From JANPIX01 sp031425195 (lineage in GTDB: Bacteria > Pseudomonadota > Alphaproteobacteria > Rhodobacterales > Rhodobacteraceae): a stretch of 64,000 nucleotides of DNA. A program made the translations under genes and the position numbers. Location of the stretch: contig JANPIX010000018.1 of NCBI GenBank assembly GCA_031425195.1, positions 1 to 64,000 of the forward strand, given 5' to 3'. A model generated the notes under the pieces. It had not been told where the DNA came from and searched no databases. It worked only from the letters and a program-made list of their open reading frames with translations. This document shows, piece after piece, positions 55,472 through 63,417 of this stretch (position 1 is the first letter of the stretch; each line of letters starts with the position of its first letter).

Positions 55472-57367
55472 TCAGGTCAGCCACACCCGCGCCTGCGGCG
55501 GCAGGTCCAGCGTCCCGTGCGGCACAGCCACCGGCGCATCTGACAAGGCGTCGTGCATCGCCGTGATGCCCTGCGCCCGGGCCCAGCCCTCGGGAATATG
55601 CCGCCACCCGTCAGTAAAGTTGAACAGGCACAGAATAGGCCCCGTTGGCGCCCGCCGCACAACAGCAAATACACCTGGCGCAGGGGCCGTCAAAGCCTCG
55701 GTCGGGCTGGCCGCATGAAGCCCCGGCGTATACCGCCGCCGCGCCAGAATATGCCGCACCCCGCGAAACACCCGCCCGCCGGGGCCTTCATCCTCGTGCC
55801 GCATCGCCGCACGGTGCCAGTCCATCACGGGGCGGTGCACCCACCGGCTATCATGCGCGTGATCCGGTTCGGCAAGATAACTGTAGTCGTTCAGGGTGGC
55901 CAACTCATCCCCCATATAGATCAACGGTATACCGCCGTAACACGCGATCAGCGCATGCCCCTGCAGGATGCGCTGAACAGCCCGGTCCACCAGCCCCATG
56001 TCACCCGATGCCAGCGCCGTCTCCAGCCCCGCGAGTGACGCGAAACTGCCTGAAATCCGCTTGTCGCCTGTCGCCGGGTTTTCCTGAAACAACTCCCCCT
56101 TGGCGAAAGACCCGGGAAACACCCCTTCATAAAAATCCGACAGATACGCCCGGTGCTTCCACCCCGTCAGCCCCACCGCCGCCGCATCTTCATCCGTCAC
56201 CGCCCAGCCGATATCGTCGTGGCACCGGATATAAGTCGCATAAGTCGCGTTGTTCAGCGTGGTCGGAAAATGTCGGCCCAGCACATGGGTCATCAACCCC
56301 GTGTCACCCGTCGCCAAGGCACCCCAGAACTGCACCATCAGGCTGTTGTGATAGGCAAGGTTGCCCTCGCGCCCGTCATGCCGCCCGCGCCCCAGATAGG
56401 GCAGCATTTCAGCCGGGGCCACGATCGCCTCTTCCAGATGCAGCACGGCGGGGCAGGTAATGCGGCAGCACGCCCGCAAGGCCTGCAACAGCATGTGCAC
56501 CTCCGGCTCCGACTGGCACCGCGTGCCCATCCGCTTCCACATGAACGCCACCGCGTCGAGCCGCAGGACATCGACCCCCCGGTTCGCCAGAAACAGCATC
56601 ACATCCACGATTTCCAGAAACACCCGCGGATTGGCCCAGTTCAGATCCCACTGATGTTCATTGAACGTGGTCCAGACCCATTTCCCGATTTCCGGGTAAT
56701 GCGTGAAATTGCCCGGCGCGTTGTCGGGAAACACCTCCACCAGCGACCGTTCATATTCGTCGGGCAGATCGGGGCTGTCGAACATCAGATAGTAATCGGT
56801 GAACGGCGCTTCGCCCCGTGCCGCGCGCCGTGCCCAGTCGTGTTCCTTGGCGGTGTGGTTCAGCACAAGGTCGATGCACAGGTTGATCCCGCGCCCCCGC
56901 AGCGCCGCCGCCACCGCCTCGAAATCGGCCATCGTGCCATAGGCCGGGTTGATCGCGCGGTAATCCATCACCGAATACCCGCCATCGCTGTCACCGGGGC
57001 GCGGATGCAGGCAGGGCATCAGATGCACATAGGTAATGCCCAGATCTTCAAGGTAATCCAGCCGGTCAAGAATGGCCCGCAGGTTCCCGGCAAAGCGGTC
57101 GATATAGAACACGTAACCAGCCCGGTCGGGGCGCAAAAACCAGTCCGGTTCCAGATCGCGCTGCAAATCCAGACTCCGCAGATCGGCCGGTCGCGCGGCC
57201 CAGCCGTCGCGCAGATGGGTCACCAGATCCTGTTGAAACCGCCCGTAATCAGGGTGGTCGCCATAAAGATGGTCCAGCACCGGCCAAAGATCAGCAGCAC
57301 TTCGCTGCAGGCGAAGCGTGAATATCTCATCCTCTGCCGCCGCGCGGCCTTCGGCATTTCGCGCCAT
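55472..57367 (-). CDS. GH13 amylosucrase-like glycosidase
   Basis: A 631-residue GH13 enzyme. The nucleophile is D271 (VDVLRLDAVAF), the acid/base E313 (HLEEAIVAP) and the third acid D384 (CHDDIGW). The N-terminal helical part and DVLRLDAVAFMWKRMG resemble amylosucrase, which makes glucan from sucrose; sucrose hydrolase or trehalose-related activity is equally possible. It has no signal peptide, so it is cytoplasmic. GGGGG precedes ATG 57365-57367. No sucrose transporter or regulator is nearby. Confidence 0.85.
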   Translation of the reverse strand: MARNAEGRAAAEDEIFTLRLQRSAADLWPVLDHLYGDHPDYGRFQQDLVTHLRDGWAARPADLRSLDLQRDLEPDWFLRPDRAGYVFYIDRFAGNLRAILDRLDYLEDLGITYVHLMPCLHPRPGDSDGGYSVMDYRAINPAYGTMADFEAVAAALRGRGINLCIDLVLNHTAKEHDWARRAARGEAPFTDYYLMFDSPDLPDEYERSLVEVFPDNAPGNFTHYPEIGKWVWTTFNEHQWDLNWANPRVFLEIVDVMLFLANRGVDVLRLDAVAFMWKRMGTRCQSEPEVHMLLQALRACCRITCPAVLHLEEAIVAPAEMLPYLGRGRHDGREGNLAYHNSLMVQFWGALATGDTGLMTHVLGRHFPTTLNNATYATYIRCHDDIGWAVTDEDAAAVGLTGWKHRAYLSDFYEGVFPGSFAKGELFQENPATGDKRISGSFASLAGLETALASGDMGLVDRAVQRILQGHALIACYGGIPLIYMGDELATLNDYSYLAEPDHAHDSRWVHRPVMDWHRAAMRHEDEGPGGRVFRGVRHILARRRYTPGLHAASPTEALTAPAPGVFAVVRRAPTGPILCLFNFTDGWRHIPEGWARAQGITAMHDALSDAPVAVPHGTLDLPPQARVWLT

Positions 57368-57422
57368 GTGTCCCCCCGGAATTCACGCGACGATACGGGC
57401 TCCAAAGCGGTTTGGAAAGGGC

Positions 57423-57926
57423 TCAGCCGCGAATGATAAGGCGCGACTGATGCGTGATGCGGGGTGCAATCCAGCGCAGATCGGCGGGGTCAAGCGCCAC
57501 GCAGCCCGCCGTCGCATGGCGCGGCCTGCGCCACGCATGCACAAAGATGGCAGACCCCCGCCCGCCCACCGCCTGCGGCCAGTTCCAGTCGGTGATCAGG
57601 ATCAGGTCATACATAGGGTCTGCCCGATCCAGCCGTTCATGTCCAAACGCATGGGGCCTGCGGATCATCAGGTTGTAATCCGGGTCACGCGGATCGTCCG
57701 ACCATCCATCACCGGGCCGGACCGGAACCGCCCAATCCGCCGGGCGTATCATGCGGTCGGCGCGGTACAGCATGCCCACGATGCAATGCGTGCCGTCCGG
57801 CGTTGCGCCATCGCCTTCACGCTTGCGTCCGGCAGGCACAATACCCCCGCGCCCCACCGACGCCGCAAACCGCCGCCCGCCGAACCGCAAACCCCACCTT
57901 GTCACGACCAGATCTTCCGGCGTCAC
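57423..57926 (-). CDS. L,D-transpeptidase (YkuD) family protein, no signal peptide
   Basis: A 167-residue protein. The YkuD active-site region reads HAWRRPRHATAGCVALD with H130 and catalytic C142. There is no signal peptide, unlike periplasmic L,D-transpeptidases that cross-link peptidoglycan. The start ATG overlaps the ribA stop by four bases, so it is coupled to ribA. Family members without a signal are common in alphaproteobacteria and of unknown role. Confidence 0.85.
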   Translation of the reverse strand: MTPEDLVVTRWGLRFGGRRFAASVGRGGIVPAGRKREGDGATPDGTHCIVGMLYRADRMIRPADWAVPVRPGDGWSDDPRDPDYNLMIRRPHAFGHERLDRADPMYDLILITDWNWPQAVGGRGSAIFVHAWRRPRHATAGCVALDPADLRWIAPRITHQSRLIIRG

Positions 57927-59002
57927 GACAGATGCCCCGACTTCGCCACCTTGGTCGCCAGATACCCCGCGTTCTGGGCGTTCTGGCCCACATGCAGTGG
58001 CACCCGTTCCGCCACCGTGATCCCCTGCGCCTCCATCATCGAAATCTTGCGCGGGTTGTTCGTCAACAGCCGCACCGCCCCGAAGCCGAGCTTGCGCAAC
58101 AATCCCGCCCCGATGCGGAAATCGCGTTCATCATCCTCGAACCCCAGCCTGTGGTTCGCCTCCACGGTGTCAAACCCCTGATCCTGCAAGGCATAGGCCC
58201 TCATCTTGTTGGCAAGTCCGATCCCGCGCCCCTCTTGGTTCAGGTACAAAAGAACCCCCGCCCCTTCGGCCCCCATCTGCGTCAGGGCCGCATGAAGCTG
58301 CGGCCCGCAATCGCATTTCAACGATCCAAGCACATCGCCGGTGAAACACGCGGAATGAAGCCGCGTCAGAACTGGTTTGGCGCGGTCCGGGCGGCCAATT
58401 TCAATGGCGTAATGTTCCTCGCCGCCATTATGCGGGCGAAACACATGCACCTGCCCCGCACCCGCCGCCTGCATCGGCAGGCGCGCACTGACCACGGGCG
58501 CCAGAAGCGGCGGTTCCGCCGTCATCAACGCGCGCCCATCGGCGGGAACGGTGGTCAGGCCGGGCAGGGGGGTGGCAGCGTCCACCCGCACGGCCACCAC
58601 GGCGGGCAGCAGGAACGCGGCCTTGGTCAGCGCAATCCCCATCCGGTGCGGCTCTGCAGAACCGTCACGGATATGCCGGAACGGCCCCTTCATCGGCACC
58701 CGCAGGTCATCCGCCGGGTCTGCCATCGCCGCCAGCCATGCCAGACCTTCACCCTCCGGAAGTTGGATACGCGCCACATCGCCGTCATAGGCGGGCGCGT
58801 TCAGCGTCTCTGCCCGCCATCCAGTGATGGCCAGTTCCACCCGCCCTATCTTGCGCAGATCGGCAAGCCGTTCGGGCGTCAGAGTCTCCACCGCTGCCAG
58901 CAGAACAGAGCCGCCTTCACCCTCCACCAGAACCGGCAACCCCATGCGAAGGTCGCCCCGCGCCCGGTTCATCCGCTCCGAAAGGTTGGGCAACAACGTC
59001 AT
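57923..59002 (-). CDS. ribA: GTP cyclohydrolase II
   Basis: A 359-residue enzyme that opens GTP to start riboflavin synthesis. The zinc cysteines are C219, C230 and C232 (ACFTGDVLGSLKCDCG) and the catalytic motif is LNQEGRGIGLANKMRAYALQ. An N-terminal domain of about 180 residues lacks the DHBP-synthase acidic motifs. The ATG 59000-59002 (MTLLPNLSERMN) is preferred over the longer frame to 59761, which crosses the divergent regulator gene. It is divergent from the OmpR-type gene with 162 bases between. Confidence 0.93.
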   Translation of the reverse strand: MTLLPNLSERMNRARGDLRMGLPVLVEGEGGSVLLAAVETLTPERLADLRKIGRVELAITGWRAETLNAPAYDGDVARIQLPEGEGLAWLAAMADPADDLRVPMKGPFRHIRDGSAEPHRMGIALTKAAFLLPAVVAVRVDAATPLPGLTTVPADGRALMTAEPPLLAPVVSARLPMQAAGAGQVHVFRPHNGGEEHYAIEIGRPDRAKPVLTRLHSACFTGDVLGSLKCDCGPQLHAALTQMGAEGAGVLLYLNQEGRGIGLANKMRAYALQDQGFDTVEANHRLGFEDDERDFRIGAGLLRKLGFGAVRLLTNNPRKISMMEAQGITVAERVPLHVGQNAQNAGYLATKVAKSGHLS

Positions 59003-59164
59003 CTGTCCCTTCCCCCGGGCCAATGTTACCCGCCCTGTGTAATGATCCTTGCGGGAAATTGAAACATACCCCCCACTATCGACACGACCGCGTGAGTTTT
59101 CTTTCGCCCGCCTTGCCGACCGCCCCCCAACGGCGCATCTGAACCCCAACGACGGAGTAATATG

Positions 59165-59851
59165 ATGGCAAACCTGCGGAAAATCCTGCTTGTCGATGAC
59201 GACGACGATCTGCGCGAAGCGCTGAGCGAACAGCTTGTGATGACCGAAGATTTCGATGTGTTCGAGGCGGCGAATGGCCACGACGGCATGGAAAAGGCCA
59301 AGGCGGGTCATTACGACCTCATCATCCTCGACGTGGGCCTGCCCGATACCGACGGTCGCGAACTGTGCCGCCGGATGCGCAAGCAAGGCGTGAAAAGCCC
59401 GATCCTGATGCTCACGGGCCATGACAGCGACGCCGACACGATCCTTGGCCTTGATTCGGGTGCCAACGATTATGTGACAAAACCGTTCAAGTTTCCGGTT
59501 CTTCTCGCCCGCATCCGTGCACAGTTGCGCCAGCATGAACAATCCGAAGATGCCATTTTCCAGTTGGGCCCCTATACCTTCAAACCGGCGCAAAAGATGC
59601 TGCTGGATGCCAAGGAAAAGAAGATCCGCCTGACGGAAAAGGAAACCAACATCCTCAAATTCCTGTACCGCGCCAGTGCCGGCGTCGTCGCCCGCGATGT
59701 CCTTTTGCACGAAGTGTGGGGCTACAACGCCGGCGTGACCACGCACACGCTGGAAACACACATTTACCGCCTGCGCCAGAAAATCGAACCCGATCCCGCC
59801 AACGCCCGCCTGCTTGTCACTGAAAGCGGTGGCTACCGTCTGGTGGCATGA
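59165..59851 (+). CDS. OmpR/PhoB-family response regulator (CenR/OtpR-like)
   Basis: A 228-residue regulator: receiver domain (1-118) with acidic pocket LLVDDDDDLREAL, phospho-acceptor D56 (LIILDVGLPDTDG), TGHDS and KPFKFP, then a winged helix (about 130-226) with TEKETNILKFLYRA, VWGYNAGVTTHTLETHIYRLRQKI. The C-terminal sequence resembles CenR/OtpR, an essential envelope regulator in alphaproteobacteria (recalled, not searched). GGAG precedes ATG 59165 by seven bases; an ATG one codon earlier is possible. No kinase gene is adjacent, and two sRNA candidates lie directly downstream. Confidence 0.88.
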   Translation: MANLRKILLVDDDDDLREALSEQLVMTEDFDVFEAANGHDGMEKAKAGHYDLIILDVGLPDTDGRELCRRMRKQGVKSPILMLTGHDSDADTILGLDSGANDYVTKPFKFPVLLARIRAQLRQHEQSEDAIFQLGPYTFKPAQKMLLDAKEKKIRLTEKETNILKFLYRASAGVVARDVLLHEVWGYNAGVTTHTLETHIYRLRQKIEPDPANARLLVTESGGYRLVA

Positions 59852-59864
59852 CCCATCCCTTGGT

Positions 59865-59932
59865 CACGTCAGGGTAATGACGTGGCATCCTCCCTGTTGG
59901 ACTGGCCCGGGCTTACCCCCGGGCCTTTTTTT
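59865..59932 (+). ncRNA. Candidate small RNA A with anti-Shine-Dalgarno linker
   Basis: CACGTCA (59865-59871) pairs with TGACGTG (59878-59884) around GGGTAA. Then the linker CATCCTCCCTGTTGGAC (59886-59902), then a terminator stem GGCCCGGG (59904-59911) with CCCGGGCC (59918-59925) and seven T's. It begins 14 bases after the response-regulator stop, so it may be the 3' end of that transcript or a separate sRNA. CCTCCC complements the ribosome-binding consensus. Confidence 0.72.
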
Positions 59933-60090
59933 GATTGAGCAACAAACCGCGACTTCCCGCCGTGATTGAAAAACAACTGCCCTAAAATCTTTTCATTGCT
60001 GGCTTATTCTGGCCCGAATTGATGCCTAATCTGGAACAATGCGAGGGAACAATCATGGATTTGACGTGTTCACCCGCCAGCAGACCCCCT

Positions 60091-60162
60091 TGTCGTGTCG
60101 GGGTTATGGCACGACATCCTCCCTGTTGGACCTGGCCGGGCCTTTGTGCCCGGTCTTTTTTT
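60091..60162 (+). ncRNA. Candidate small RNA B, second copy of element A
   Basis: TGTCGTGTCG (60091-60100) pairs with TGGCACGACA (60107-60116) using two G-U wobbles around GGGTTA. The identical linker CATCCTCCCTGTTGGAC occupies 60115-60131, overlapping the stem end. A terminator stem CCGGGC (60136-60141) with GCCCGG (60148-60153) ends in seven T's. No coding gene lies within 130 bases on either side, which favours a free-standing transcript. Confidence 0.75.
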
Positions 60163-60294
60163 GTCGGTGTTCCACCTCTGCCCGCCGCGTGCATTTTCAT
60201 GCTTTCCCCTTGTAATCCGGCGATGTTTTCCTAAATGTCGTCAGGCGCATGTTGCGCGCGTTCGGGCAGACGTCTGCCCATGAAAGAGGTCGTG

Positions 60295-60618
60295 ATGTCC
60301 CGTTTCGCCCGCCTTGCTGGGGCTGCCCTTGTTTTTGGCGTCATGGCGGCACCCGTCATGGCACAGGATCTCGTCTTCACCGTTACAAACGAATCGGGTG
60401 TTGATCTGGTGGAACTGTATACCTCTGCCGCCGACGCGGCGAGCTGGGAGGATAACATCCTCGCCGGGCAGGTTCTGCCCTCTGGCGCGAATGGCGAGGT
60501 GACGATCACCGGCGCTGGCGACAACTGCGCCTTTGACCTGCGCATGGTGTTTTCCGACGGCGACGTGATCGAAGACAGCACCGATCTGTGCTCCACCGCC
60601 GGCTATACGATCAACTGA
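60295..60618 (+). CDS. Small exported hypothetical protein
   Basis: A 107-residue protein with signal peptide MSRFARLAGAALVFGVMAAPVMAQ. The mature part (DLVFTVTNESGVDLVELYTS, DNILAGQVLPSGANGEVTI) has two cysteines near the end (DNCAFDL, TDLCSTAG) likely bridged. Similar short proteins are widespread in Rhodobacterales; the function is unknown. GAGG lies six bases before ATG 60295. A terminator follows. Confidence 0.85.
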   Translation: MSRFARLAGAALVFGVMAAPVMAQDLVFTVTNESGVDLVELYTSAADAASWEDNILAGQVLPSGANGEVTITGAGDNCAFDLRMVFSDGDVIEDSTDLCSTAGYTIN

Positions 60619-60638
60619 TCCAACCAAGGCCACCACAC

Positions 60639-60667
60639 CGCGCCCGCCGCAAGGCCGGGCGCGTTTT
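60639..60667 (+). terminator. Intrinsic terminator of the small exported protein gene
   Basis: CGCGCCCG (60639-60646) pairs with CGGGCGCG (60656-60663) and is followed by TTTT. Confidence 0.8.
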
Positions 60668-60730
60668 CCTGTGGCGGGCTGGACGCCGCACCCGTTTCGT
60701 GGTGCAAGGTGGCCTGCAAAGGATACGCCC

Positions 60731-61519
60731 ATGACCTTTACCGTCGCCACCTGGAACATCAATTCCATCCGCCTGCGCGAGGCGCTTGTCGCCCGCCTGC
60801 TGACCCAGGAAACCCCTGATATCCTTTGCCTGCAGGAATGCAAAAGCCCGGTTGAAAACATCCCCCTCGCGCAGTTTCAGGCGCTGGGATACCGTTACAT
60901 GGTTGCGCGCGGGCAAAAGGGATACAACGGCGTCGCCATCCTGTCGAAACTGCCCATCACCGATGCGGGTGACCGTGATTTCGCAAGCCTTGGCCACGCC
61001 CGCCACGTCGCGGCGCGGCTGGAAAACGGCGTCACGATCCACAATTTCTACGTCCCCGCCGGGGGCGACATCCCCGACCGTGACCAGAACATCAAGTTCG
61101 GCCAGAAGCTCGATTTCCTGACCGAAATGCGCGACTGGTTCCATTCCGAACGCCCCAGCCGTGCCATTCTGGTCGGCGATCTGAACATCGCCCCCCGCAT
61201 CGACGATGTCTGGGATCACAAGGCCCTGATAAAGATCGTCAGCCACACCCCGACCGAGGTGGAACACCTGGTTCAGGTGATGGATTCCGGCAACTGGGGC
61301 GATGTCACCCGCCTCAACATACCCGAAGGCCGACTGTTCAGCTGGTGGTCCTACCGCGCGGCGGATTGGGATAATGCCGACAAAGGCCGCAGGCTCGATC
61401 ATATCTGGGCCACCGCCGACATCACCAACGCCGCCCAAGGCAGCCGCATCCTGCGCGCCGCGCGCGGCTGGGATGGGCCAAGCGACCATGTGCCGGTTTT
61501 CGCCACCTTCGATCTGTAG
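60731..61519 (+). CDS. xthA: Exodeoxyribonuclease III
   Basis: A 262-residue AP endonuclease/3'-5' exonuclease for DNA base-excision repair. N-terminal FTVATWNINSIRLREA, catalytic LCLQECKSP (Glu), LVGDLNIAP (Asp-Asn) and the final GPSDHVPVFATFDL (Asp-His) are complete. The start ATG 60731 has AAGGA eight bases upstream. It probably works with other repair enzymes such as MutY. Confidence 0.96.
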   Translation: MTFTVATWNINSIRLREALVARLLTQETPDILCLQECKSPVENIPLAQFQALGYRYMVARGQKGYNGVAILSKLPITDAGDRDFASLGHARHVAARLENGVTIHNFYVPAGGDIPDRDQNIKFGQKLDFLTEMRDWFHSERPSRAILVGDLNIAPRIDDVWDHKALIKIVSHTPTEVEHLVQVMDSGNWGDVTRLNIPEGRLFSWWSYRAADWDNADKGRRLDHIWATADITNAAQGSRILRAARGWDGPSDHVPVFATFDL

Positions 61520-61615
61520 GGCCGAACCGTGGCCTGATTGCCGCAATCCCCCTTGGCCTTTCCGCGCCGGATGCGCATATAAGAACAACCCTTTTTGCCT
61601 GCTGATGAGGATGCC

Positions 61616-62527
61616 ATGTTCGGGTTTGATACCAAACCAGCCGACGCTGCCCCGCCCGCCGCTCTGATCAAGGACGCCACCGAAGCCACCTTCATGGCCG
61701 ACGTGATCGAGGCGAGCCGCGAAGTTCCCGTCATCGTCGATTTCTGGGCGCCCTGGTGCGGCCCGTGCAAGACGCTCACCCCCGCGCTGGAGGCTGCGGT
61801 AACCGCCGCCAAGGGCAAGGTCCGGCTGGTCAAGGTCGATGTTGATCAGAACCCGCGCATTTCCGCACAACTTCGCATCCAGTCTATCCCGACAGTCTAT
61901 GCCTTTTGGCAGGGTCAGCCGGTCGATGGGTTTCAGGGTGCCATCGCCGGGTCCGAACTCAAGGCATTCATCGAACGCACCGCCGCACTTGGCGGTGACG
62001 GTGGTCTGGGCGAGGCGATCGAGGCTGCCGAGGCGATGCTGGCCGAAGGGGCCGCTGTTGATGCCGCCGAAACCTTTGCCGCCATTCTGGGTGAAGAACC
62101 CGAAAACGCCGCCGCCTATGGTGGGCTGATCCGCTCTCATCTGGCACTTGGCGCGCTGGATCAGGCGCAGGCGCTCGCCGATGCCGCCCCCGCCAAGATC
62201 AGCACCGCCAAGGAAATCGAGGCGGCCCGCGCGCAGATCGAACTCGCCCGTCAGGCGCAGAACGCCGGGCCGGAAACCGAACTCCGCGCCGCTGTCACAG
62301 CCAACCCCGATGATGCCCAGGCACGGTTCGATCTTGCCCTGGCGCTGCATGCGGGCGGCAAGGTGGACGAAGCCGTTGATGAACTTCTGGAACTGTTCCG
62401 CCGCGACCGCGAATGGAACAATGGTGCTGCCAAAGCGCAGCTTTTCATCATCTTCGATGCACTCAAACCGCAGGATCCCATCGTTCTTCGGGGGCGGCGC
62501 AAACTGTCGTCCATGATCTTTTTGTGA
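61616..62527 (+). CDS. cnoX: Thioredoxin-TPR chaperone (CnoX/YbbN family)
   Basis: This 303-residue protein has a thioredoxin domain (residues 20-125; active site WCGPC with C48 and C51) followed by a helical repeat region (about 140-300; AAETFAAILGEEPENAAAYG, ELRAAVTANPDDAQARFDL). In E. coli CnoX/YbbN acts as a holdase linked to GroEL; the CxxC is intact here, so it may retain redox activity, unlike the SxxC E. coli form. The ATG 61616 has GAGG upstream; ATG 61595 is less likely. Confidence 0.93.
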   Translation: MFGFDTKPADAAPPAALIKDATEATFMADVIEASREVPVIVDFWAPWCGPCKTLTPALEAAVTAAKGKVRLVKVDVDQNPRISAQLRIQSIPTVYAFWQGQPVDGFQGAIAGSELKAFIERTAALGGDGGLGEAIEAAEAMLAEGAAVDAAETFAAILGEEPENAAAYGGLIRSHLALGALDQAQALADAAPAKISTAKEIEAARAQIELARQAQNAGPETELRAAVTANPDDAQARFDLALALHAGGKVDEAVDELLELFRRDREWNNGAAKAQLFIIFDALKPQDPIVLRGRRKLSSMIFL

Positions 62528-62587
62528 TGGCCGCTGCGCGCGTCCAATCCGGTTGCCAGCCGTCAGACGCGGGCTAGGTAGCGTTGC

Positions 62588-63229
62588 ATGATGAACATAA
62601 CCGATCTTCCCGACACCATTCCCGTGTTCCCGCTCCCCGGCGCGTTGCTGTTGCCCCGCGCCCGGTTGCCGCTGCATCTGTTCGAACCACGTTATCTTCA
62701 GATGCTGGAAGACTGCATGAAAACCCCGTCGCGGCTGATCGGAATGATCCAGCCGCGCGAAGTGCCCCACGGCCCCGCCCGCCTGCAGGCTATCGGCTGT
62801 GCAGGCCGTCTGACCGGGTTTTCCGAAACCGAAGATGGCCGCTATATGGTCACCCTGACAGGCATCAGCCGGTTTCGGGTGTTGTCCGAAGTAGAAGGCT
62901 TCACCCCCTATCGCCGTTGTACCGTGGACTGGGCCCCCTTTGCCCGTGATCTGGGCGAAACCGAACACGACTATGCCTTTCAACGCGAAGGATTCTTGGC
63001 ACTTCTTGGGCGGTATTTTCAGGCCATGGAACTGTCAACCGACTGGGGCAGCCTGAAAGAGGCTGACCCCGAACTTCTGATCAATTCCCTCTCGATGCTG
63101 TGCCCTTTCCAACCCGAAGACAAACAGGCCCTGCTCGAAGCGCCGTCCCTGCCAACCCGGCGCGAAACGCTGGTGACCCTGATGGAGTTTTCCCTGCGCG
63201 GCGGCACGGATGACGAGGTCATGCAATGA
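62588..63229 (+). CDS. LON N-terminal (substrate-binding) domain protein
   Basis: A 213-residue protein matching the Lon N-terminal domain alone, without the ATPase or protease: PVFPLPGALLLPRARLPLHLFEPRY and IGMIQPRE are the signature. Its client is unknown. ATG ATG at 62588/62591 have no strong ribosome site. Its stop overlaps the Trm112-like gene as ATGA, so the two are co-translated. Confidence 0.93.
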   Translation: MMNITDLPDTIPVFPLPGALLLPRARLPLHLFEPRYLQMLEDCMKTPSRLIGMIQPREVPHGPARLQAIGCAGRLTGFSETEDGRYMVTLTGISRFRVLSEVEGFTPYRRCTVDWAPFARDLGETEHDYAFQREGFLALLGRYFQAMELSTDWGSLKEADPELLINSLSMLCPFQPEDKQALLEAPSLPTRRETLVTLMEFSLRGGTDDEVMQ

Positions 63230-63414
63230 CCGAAGACGCCGGCCCCATCACCGACCGCCGCATGCTGGAGGCGCTGATCTGCCCCGTCTGTCAGGGCGTT
63301 CTGGTGCTCGATGCCAGCCGGGGCGAACTCATCTCGAAACAGGCCAACCTCGCCTTCCCCATCCGCGACGGCATCCCCATCATGCTGGTATCCGAGGCGC
63401 GGACACTGGAGTAA
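63226..63414 (+). CDS. Trm112/UPF0434-like zinc-ribbon protein
   Basis: A 62-residue protein with a CxxC pair (LICPVCQGVLVLD) and LAFPIRDGIPIMLVSEAR, matching the bacterial Trm112 family. Relatives may act as small activators of methyltransferases (a eukaryotic role). It overlaps the previous gene by four bases and ends three bases before the stop codon of the convergent UbiH-type gene. Confidence 0.93.
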   Translation: MTEDAGPITDRRMLEALICPVCQGVLVLDASRGELISKQANLAFPIRDGIPIMLVSEARTLE

Positions 63415-63417
63415 CCG

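Larger units (their letters stand above)
59852..60294. other. 443-base intergenic region with two tandem RNA elements
   Basis: The gap holds two similar elements (59865-59932 and 60091-60162) and AT-richer spacers. A possible 60-codon frame at 60055-60234 has a good ribosome site (GAGGGA) but overlaps element B and its translation (MDLTCSPASRPPCRVGVMA) looks non-coding. I see no tRNA here. Confidence 0.7.

Noticed and set aside
57923..59761. 612-residue fusion including ribA
   Set aside because: The N-terminal half lies antisense to the response regulator gene and has no motif; ribA begins at 59002.
60611..62983. Long minus-strand frame of 790 codons opposite xthA and cnoX
   Set aside because: Three real plus-strand genes with clear catalytic motifs and ribosome sites occupy it; the minus translation shows no domain.
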